Shown here: positions 60,502 through 64,000 of the stretch, piece by piece | How the letters are laid out: every line of letters starts with the position of its first letter | Position numbering within the stretch: position 1 is the first letter of the stretch | NCBI GenBank assembly: GCA_027946555.1 | Contig: JAPEVC010000058.1 | Coordinates: forward strand, 101,291-165,290 | Direction of reading: 5' to 3' | Source: Gnomoniopsis sp. IMI 355080 | Lineage: Eukaryota > Ascomycota > Sordariomycetes > Diaporthales > Gnomoniaceae | Length of the DNA: 64,000 nt | Made by a program: the position numbers and the translations under genes | Notes under the pieces: model-generated | Databases searched by the model: none | Told to the model about the DNA's origin: nothing | What the model saw: only the letters and a program-made list of their open reading frames with translations

Positions 60502-61936
60502 ATGGACAGCCACGCCGACCATATGGGCCAGAGCTCCGAGCAAAGACAACATTCACCAAATGGCAACAGACACTTGATGATGCCACCATACTCAAGCCTC
60601 CCACCACAACACCATTACCAGGGCGCAGATATTCCCAGTACGAACAAACCTTCCCCAGCCCCAGTTACTGCTGCTTCGTTGTTTCCGTCCGAGAGCGACT
60701 CCTCCAGCAATAGTTCGTCACTTTGTTTTTTGTTCTTGCCTTTCCCTTCCGGAGAAAGCCGTGCAGCAACAAGCTCGTCTACTGACCCTTGATTTAGGAC
60801 GATCAGTCGCAGAGAATGCAGGCGTACATCTCCAGACGTCCCCTATGGCAATGAATGGAGGATCCTCTCCCGATTCACACACTGGCAGCGCTGGGTACAC
60901 CTGGTCGAATCACGACCCTTGGTCTGCTAGCCGATCACCTCAACAGCAACATTACAGCGGCAACAGGACACCAGGAACACTGAATCCAGGGCCTTTCTTC
61001 CAACCTGGCATGCAGTCCATGCCCACTTCGATAGCTAACAATCTTTCTCCCATCACGACGACGACTCCAGCGGACACACACCCATCGTTTCACTCCTCGC
61101 CCGCCACTACCATGTCTCATCTCTCTATCGACCAGGCTACCTCCAACGGCAACAGCAATGGCATCCTCCCTCCATTCCGCCAAAACAATCAACCCTACTC
61201 TTCCAGGCCGACACCTCCCCTCAGCCGCTCGTCCTCCTTCCAAGCACCACCAAGCACCATGGGCAACTTCGTTCCTGGTATCTCGTCCATGCTGCCCATG
61301 AGCGCCATGTCCTCGTCACGCCCTGGTCTAGCAGCACCCATTTCCCCACTCGGTAGCTCTACAGGCGCACCATCCGGACATCACCCTTCGGGGCCTGGAC
61401 GACTATCCGACTACGCGAGCCACCAGCACCAACACCAGTCCCAGCAGCCCCAGCCGCAGTACATGCACAACCTGGCGAATCCCGGCGGACCCATGTCTTT
61501 GGTATCACACTACGGACCGTCGACCGTGTCAGGACCGTACGGTGGGCACTTTGGCGGCGGCATGATGTTCCAACCCCAGCAGAGGACTCCTGAGAAGCCG
61601 CATCAGTGCGATCAATGTCCAACGGCGTTCACGCGGAACCATGATTTGAAGAGGCACAAGCGGATACACTGGGCTGTGAAGCCATATCCGTGTGACGGGT
61701 GTGACAAGGCCTTTTCTAGGAAGGACGCGTTGAAGGTTCGTGACTGGGTTCAGACCTAACTTTTGCTCTAGAGTTCGACCAGATGTACTGACTTTAATCT
61801 ACAGAGGCACAAAATGGTCAAGTGTTGTGGGGACAAAAATGACAAGACCAAGAAAGAAGGAAGCCCGGTCTCGGCTGGTTCTCAAGGAGGCCAGAGCGGC
61901 TCGTCATCGCCCGAGGACACCAGAAGAATGATGTAA
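60502..61936 (+). CDS. C2H2 zinc-finger transcription factor
   Basis: Three exons, 60502-60712, 60798-61735 and 61805-61936, give 426 residues; introns are 85 and 69 nt and both start with GTTCGT. The first 335 residues are rich in Ser, Pro, Gln, Gly and Met with no folded domain, as in activation regions. Two C2H2 fingers follow at about 337-395: HQCDQCPTAFTRNHDLKRH with KRIH, and YPCDGCDKAFSRKDALKRH with MVKCC. In the second finger the last zinc ligand is Cys rather than His. The second intron cuts this finger after DALK. The C-terminus is Lys-, then Ser/Gly-rich (SAGSQGGQSGSSS). The KRIH linker region ties the fingers for tandem DNA binding. I do not recognise a specific regulator. The long upstream gap suggests a complex promoter. 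Confidence 0.9.
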
Positions 61937-64000
61937 ATCTGATTTGACTGTCCGAGGGGACAAGACGAAATTTCAGTGACTGAACATTTGTTCGGACATC
62001 ACGGAAAAGGCGCCGCAACCGTTGATACGACAAATATGGTTGTACGACATACACCTCTCTACTGGGTGTCTCCAACATCTGTCGATGGAGCGCATCTATT
62101 GTACGAAGCTTTTGTTGGGATGGGGATTATCGCAAACACGAAGTATTGCTATTGTCTCAGAGCGACGAGGATACTGGAAAAGAGCAGGAAGAAGGACAGC
62201 GGAGGGGATTTGGGCGCCTTCGCAAATGATCGAAAAACACGGCACTCCAATATATATACCCGACTATAAACGGCGTTGGCATCAAAGTGTGCAGGCCTGA
62301 TATGACACTTTGGGGAAGGCGAGGGTCTAGAGTCTCGGGCGAAGATGGCAACGGGGATTTCTCAATACCGCATTTACTAAGGGTCTCGGTTGGGCAGAAA
62401 GAGCTCTGAGGTCTCTGTTTTCCAATTTCACTCTATACTTTCGGGAGCTATCTTGAATGGGAAGGAACTGTACAGCATCATTACGGCATTAAATGGAAAA
62501 GGTTGGTCAACGGCTTGGCTCATGGAAAGGAAATTTCAGGTTGGAGTTCTTCTCAAGGGCAGTGGGAAGGGGGGAACTGAGAAGTTTTTCTAGGTAGGGG
62601 GGGGATACTGGCTCGGCTCTTCCGCCGTATTTTACCCACTTTTTTCTGGTCAACTATTTAATGAAGCACGCCTTGCTTCAGCAGGCGAAATTCTTGGTGA
62701 TTCTTGACTGATTTTACTTCTTGCCTCGTCTCCGGCTATCGGCTGTGGACTTTTTTTTTTTCCTTCTCTCGATGGTTTGATCAAGCTCAGTAAGCGAAGT
62801 CTCACTTGGCAACTAAAACTACATTCCCTACTCATTCTTTTCAACGAGCCCCCCTCCTTCTCAGCCTGATCGGTGGACAAGATACGGTGGGGGGAGGAGT
62901 TTTGGGGGGAGGGCCATTCCAGTTGGCTGTTTCGTACAGAGAGTTGAGACACCCACCTCATCCTCGAATCCGATGCCACCCTATCAGTTAGCAAAGGAAA
63001 AAGAATGGCTCACTCTTCAGGCTGCATGCAGATGCGATAGGTGTGCCCGGAATGGAGCTGACTGGACTGGACTTTCAGCTTGTCTGTCCCAAACTGCCGT
63101 AGCGCGAGGCAACAAACCACCTGGAGCTGACAAATATATGGTTTTCTGTTGGGCTTTGTCTCCCTCCATTGTTGTTCGGGGCATTTCAAAGCCCGGGCCA
63201 GACCAGGAGCAGTGAGAATAGATAGCCCACGCGCCTAGATTAAGGGTCCAAAAAACCTTCTTTACCGCTCGTGACTTTATCTATACCTACCAAGGCAGAA
63301 CAGCAGAAGTACCCCGACCTAGCTGACCCATTTCAAGGCATTGATTCCTGACCAAACAAATCCCCCCCTCCCTCGGATAAGTTGGCTGACCATCTTGTCA
63401 CCCGCCTACAATCTCTCTCTAATCCTGTTCCCACATGGCAATGAGATGTTGAGGGTGTGAAGACGGTCGGTCAGCGGCGCGCCCCCCCCCCTTCTTCCCT
63501 CGGAAGAAGCAAACCGACCGAGACAAGCAGCGTCAGGCTCTGTTTGATGTGGTCGTGTGGGAATATTCAGGCAATAAGACCTTAACTCCATGGGTGGTAG
63601 GTAGAACATGGCACACTTGCTATTCACTCAATGTTACAATACTGATTTCCAAGCACCTGTGTTCTAACAAAAAAACGCGACGCTATACTGGAGTACTCAT
63701 TTTTTTTTTTTCAATGAGATCATGCAAGCGACAGTGCATTGCATCTGCAACAAAACTCCCTGGCGCGTGGTTGGTCCAGTAAAAGCCCCCTCCTTCCCTC
63801 TCAACCAAAGAAGAATATCCCGAAGAAAGCAAAAAGAAGTGAATTCTCCTCAGAGAAATGAGGAAAAGGGCCATGGCTTGCGCCAGAGCCGTGGCCCTGG
63901 GAACGAGCCACGGCTGATAGGTAGGCTCATGGGAAAGCCAACACGGAGGGGCGGGTCCCCAGGTCAGAAGCGATCAAGCCCTGGCGGTCTGGAACAAGAC
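61937..64000. other. Intergenic to the right edge, no gene recognised
   Basis: Contains the 3' flank of the zinc-finger gene. Homopolymer runs (T near 62750 and 63700, C near 63361 and 63481) are frequent. No frame with coding character is seen. Confidence 0.5.

Noticed and set aside
1..64000. CRISPR arrays, rRNA genes, bacterial operons, intact transposons
   Set aside because: No regular spaced repeats, no rRNA sequence, no transposase or reverse-transcriptase motifs were seen; gene structure is eukaryotic throughout.

Overview
The window is nuclear DNA of a filamentous ascomycete (Pezizomycotina; a Sordariomycete is my best guess). The evidence is short GT-AG introns of about 47-165 nt in almost every gene, fungus-specific families (laccase, highly reducing polyketide synthase, DHA14-type and MCT-type transporters, NmrA-like reductase, SLMAP/Far-type FHA protein, Rsm22, Mgr2) and the absence of operons. 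I rebuilt exon structures by hand; every joined model is divisible by three and free of stops, except the FHA gene, which has one in-frame TGA.

Layout. 1-1163 (-): N-terminal part of a laccase running off the left edge. 3489-4105 (-): a five-exon Mgr2/ROMO1 homologue of the mitochondrial TIM23 translocase. 5464-7815 (+): FHA/coiled-coil/tail-anchor protein of the STRIPAK (SLMAP) type, interrupted by TGA at 6613. 8954-10266 (-): SPOUT1-type RNA methyltransferase, divergent from a membrane-anchored thioredoxin (10562-11337, +). 11712-14459 (+): Rsm22, a mitoribosome assembly factor. 15720-16528 (+): secreted GH45-like endoglucanase. 17053-18024 (-): NmrA/isoflavone-reductase-like oxidoreductase. 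19940-22214 (-): eight-exon 4-coumarate-CoA-ligase-like adenylating enzyme. 23886-24466 (-): ribosomal protein eS30, divergent from a WBP11-like splicing factor (24784-25686, +). 26175-27763 (-): MCT-type transporter. 28546-35426 (-): a 2,222-residue highly reducing PKS. 41321-43446 (+): DHA14-type drug-efflux transporter. 44042-44755 (-): single-pass membrane protein with two HxxHC motifs. 47203-47950 (+): small secreted protein. 60502-61936 (+): C2H2 zinc-finger transcription factor.

Two large gene-poor stretches (35.4-41.3 kb and 48.0-60.5 kb) flank the secondary-metabolism and secretion genes. A perfect palindrome TACCTAGGTA occurs eight times in the window, always between genes.

How genes may work together: the left half is mostly housekeeping and mitochondrial (protein import, mitoribosome assembly, RNA methylation, redox, STRIPAK signalling). 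The middle holds metabolic and accessory genes. The PKS, which lacks an offloading domain and has a degenerate ER domain, lies tail to head with an MCT transporter and within 9 kb of an efflux pump and an HxxHC protein. This could be a small biosynthetic locus, but the housekeeping pair eS30/WBP11 separates it from the CoA-ligase and NmrA genes. I saw no tRNA, rRNA, CRISPR array or intact transposon.
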